64,000 nucleotides of DNA from Thermincola carboxydiphila (GTDB lineage: Bacteria > Bacillota > Thermincolia > Thermincolales > UBA2595). Each line of letters opens with the position of its first letter. Positions within the stretch are counted from its first letter, which is position 1. Where the stretch lies: contig JAENZJ010000010.1 in NCBI GenBank assembly GCA_016841325.1, forward strand, positions 30,371-94,370, written 5' to 3'. Shown here in pieces: positions 62,078 through 64,000 of the stretch. Made by a program: the position numbers and the translations under genes. Under the pieces are notes generated by a model. The model saw nothing but the letters and a program-made list of their open reading frames with translations, did not search any database and was not told the origin of the DNA.

Positions 62078-62092
62078 TCTCCCACCTCCGTG

Positions 62093-63091
62093 CTAAATCC
62101 TGTGGCCTATAATAAGAAACAGAAACAGGCTGTAAAATACCCCTCCGGATAAAAGGGTGTACGCCCTCAGGTAACCCTTAACAGACAGAAAAACATAAAT
62201 CATCGCCGCTGACGCCAGGGCAACCAGGGCACAGGTGAATGCCGCGGTGTTCAAAACCCATGGTGTCATCACAATACCAATTGCCGGGATAATGGAACTC
62301 TGGAATACCATAGCCCCTGTGATATTGCCCAGCGCCAGGGTATCTTTACCCCTGCTGACCCAGATAATACTGTTAAACTTCTCCGGCAGTTCTGTGGCCA
62401 CAGGAGTAATGACAACCGAAAGGATAAAAGGCGAAATATTCATTACGGCTGCTATCTTCTCCATCGAGTGTACAAACAGTTCCGCCCCTCCTATAATTCC
62501 ACCAACTGCCGCCAGGACCTGTAACAGGATAAAACGAAACCTGGGTACGGCTGAAGCCCGGTTCAGCAATAGGGGTTTTAGTTCTTCCCCGGTTACACAT
62601 TCCCCGCCGGTAATGGTCTTATAGGCATATACACCGTAGGCAGCTACCAATCCGACTGCCAGGATCAGCTTATATGAATGGTTACTTAATAAGGCTGCCA
62701 GAATTGCGGTTGAATAAATAATCAGAAAAAACCGCAGGTCCCGTTTCATCACACTGTTATCAATCATCATGGTGGCCCTCCTTTTACCCAGGAGCGCACA
62801 GACCAGTGCCGCAGTCCCGGTGACAAAAAGGGCCAGGGTGCCCAGCATAAACGGGGCCCCAAGAATAGCGCCGATACCTATGTCCGTCGCTGCCTGACTG
62901 GCGCCCAGGCCGATAGCAATTACCGGGACCAGGGTTTCTGGCAGCGCTGTACCTACTGCTGCAAGGATGCTACCCACAGCTCCTTCTGAAAGCTTCAACC
63001 GGCGGCCCAGCCATTCTATCCCATTGGTAAAAAGTTCAGCACTGATCAGAATTATTCCCAGACCTATCAATAGTGTCCCGACATTAACCAT
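62093..63091 (-). CDS. CaCA-family sodium/calcium antiporter
   Basis: A 332-residue transporter with two alpha-repeats: VGSILAAVGTALPETLVPVIAIGLG and VVITPVATELPEKFNSIIWVS, each rich in conserved acidic and small residues, in about ten membrane segments. It exchanges cations, probably calcium for sodium or protons. Start ATG 63091 follows AAGAGGTGG. Confidence 0.88.
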   Translation of the reverse strand: MVNVGTLLIGLGIILISAELFTNGIEWLGRRLKLSEGAVGSILAAVGTALPETLVPVIAIGLGASQAATDIGIGAILGAPFMLGTLALFVTGTAALVCALLGKRRATMMIDNSVMKRDLRFFLIIYSTAILAALLSNHSYKLILAVGLVAAYGVYAYKTITGGECVTGEELKPLLLNRASAVPRFRFILLQVLAAVGGIIGGAELFVHSMEKIAAVMNISPFILSVVITPVATELPEKFNSIIWVSRGKDTLALGNITGAMVFQSSIIPAIGIVMTPWVLNTAAFTCALVALASAAMIYVFLSVKGYLRAYTLLSGGVFYSLFLFLIIGHRI

Positions 63092-63190
63092 TTCTCCACC
63101 TCTTTCTGCATACATTAAAATATGCAGAAATGATGGAATTAATGACCTTAAAAAAGTGTTAGAAGGGAGCCATCTTCTTCACAACAAGAA

Positions 63191-63235
63191 AGTGGCAGAC
63201 ATATTCCTTCATCCTTCCGGAACATGTCTGCCACT
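63191..63235. terminator. intrinsic terminator after ysxC
   Basis: AGTGGCAGACAT (63191-63202) pairs with ATGTCTGCCACT (63224-63235). T-rich sequence follows on both strands, and the minus-strand use ends ysxC. Confidence 0.8.
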
Positions 63236-63283
63236 CTTTAATTTTAAGCAAATTTTCTCCCAAATTCAGTAATCTTCTCAGTA

Positions 63284-63877
63284 TTAATTATCACAATTCA
63301 TTTTTTCACCAATTAAGTTCCATAACTCATCCTTGCCCTGGCCGGTTTCTGCAGAAAAGATAATAACCGGTGTACCGGGCAACGGAATAAGGGTTTCCCT
63401 AATAAGCCGGATATGCTTCTGCCACTTTCCCCGTGCGATTTTATCTGCCTTTGTGGTTACCAGAATTGTGGGAATACCGAAATGCTTCAGCCATTCATGC
63501 ATCTGGGCATCCTCTTTGCTAGGGGCATGCCTGATATCGACCAGGTGAATCACTGCCCTGAGGCTATCCCTGTTAAGGAGGTATTCCTCAATCATTTTAC
63601 CCCACCCGGCCTTTTCCATCCGGGAGACTTTGGCAAACCCATAACCCGGCAGGTCCACAAAATAAAAACTGTCATTTATGTGATAAAAATTCAGGTGCCT
63701 GGTCTTTCCCGGACTGCCGCTGGTCCGGGCCAGTGCCTTGCGGTTAACCAGCCTGTTAATCAGGGATGATTTACCCACATTGGACCGGCCCACAAAGGCT
63801 ATTTCGGGTTGTCCCCCCTCCGGGTACTGCTTTGGCCCTACAGCACTAATTACATATTCAGCGGAAACAATGCGCAT
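63284..63877 (-). CDS. ysxC: ribosome-assembly GTPase YsxC/EngB
   Basis: A 197-residue TrmE-Era-type GTPase: IAFVGRSNVGKSSLIN (P-loop), GKTRHLNFY, DLPGYGFAKVS and TTKADKIARG. It is needed for 50S assembly. ATG 63877 is one base after the lon stop, so expression is coupled to lon, the common Firmicute order. Confidence 0.97.
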   Translation of the reverse strand: MRIVSAEYVISAVGPKQYPEGGQPEIAFVGRSNVGKSSLINRLVNRKALARTSGSPGKTRHLNFYHINDSFYFVDLPGYGFAKVSRMEKAGWGKMIEEYLLNRDSLRAVIHLVDIRHAPSKEDAQMHEWLKHFGIPTILVTTKADKIARGKWQKHIRLIRETLIPLPGTPVIIFSAETGQGKDELWNLIGEKMNCDN

Positions 63878-63878
63878 A

Positions 63879-64000
63879 CTAGGCCTTCCTCAGTGCCCGC
63901 GCCAGAACCTGATCCATATGTTCCACCAGGACAAATTCAAGCTTGTTCTTAACCTTTTGCGGAATATCTTCCAGGTCCTTCCGGTTTTCTGCTGGCAGGA
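63879..64000 (-). CDS. lon: Lon protease (C-terminal fragment)
   Basis: Only the last 39 or so residues are in the window, ending ALRKA at the TAG (63881-63879). PAENRKDLEDIPQKVKNK followed by VEHMDQVLARAL is the conserved tail of the Lon proteolytic domain. The gene continues beyond the right edge. Confidence 0.88.
   Translation of the reverse strand, partial: LPAENRKDLEDIPQKVKNKLEFVLVEHMDQVLARALRKA

Overview
The window (about 48-50% G+C by eye) comes from a spore-forming, anaerobic Firmicute of the class Clostridia. Its closest resemblance is to Peptococcaceae/Desulfotomaculum-type organisms. The reasons are gene content (spo0B-obg, a gerA-type germination operon, spoIVFA-spoIVFB, mreBCD-minCDE-rodA, rex), two T-box leaders, frequent GTG/TTG starts behind strong Shine-Dalgarno sites, and hnd- and fix-type redox genes. 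No species can be named from sequence alone. Almost everything lies on the minus strand. No rRNA, tRNA, CRISPR array, insertion sequence or prophage was seen.

Layout by region. 1-640: three very small plus-strand genes, two of them extreme low-complexity (Gly/Tyr/Pro and Phe/Pro/Gly repeats), closed by a bidirectional terminator. 658-4614: a minus-strand accessory block with a compact siroheme reductase-like protein, a CGGC-domain protein, a frameshifted methyltransferase, a propeller lipoprotein and a short unknown. 4810-5127: a plus-strand unknown, followed by a 195-bp nested hairpin repeat. 5379-18944: a housekeeping array read right to left: obg, yhbY, proB, proA, nadD, an RRM protein, yqeK, rsfS, an S1/winged-helix protein, a methyltransferase and an HD-GYP protein. 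A leucine T-box then precedes an acyl-CoA ligase gene and leuS. 18992-26665: spo0B, a small membrane protein and a ger operon whose first gene is broken by a stop codon, then fixX and fixC. 26762-27877: rplU-prp-rpmA with promoter and leader.

27974-30757: a small accessory island with both strands used (DUF2935, PrcB-like lipoprotein, hydrolase, membrane protein). It separates rplU from rng. 30764-45401: the classic cell-shape/division block (radC, mreBCD, PBP2, minCDE, rodA, spoIVFA-spoIVFB, two radical-SAM-associated genes, rng), followed upstream by maf. 46144-49841: hndA-hndC-hndB without the hydrogenase subunit, with rex upstream. A short copy of the hairpin repeat sits inside the hnd set. 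49908-54632: a SPOR protein and a 1244-residue secreted propeller protein with a long AT-rich leader. 55199-59630: folC and valS behind a valine T-box. 59658-64000: a chemoreceptor with a possible sigma-D promoter, two membrane proteins, ysxC and the end of lon.

The most unusual points are the leucine T-box placed in front of an acyl-CoA ligase gene, the palindromic repeat family with nested hairpins, a MinC without its FtsZ-binding domain, a charged insert in PBP2, a nonsense-interrupted germination gene, and the tiny Phe-Pro and Gly-Tyr repeat proteins at the left edge. No clearly new multi-gene defence or mobile system was found.
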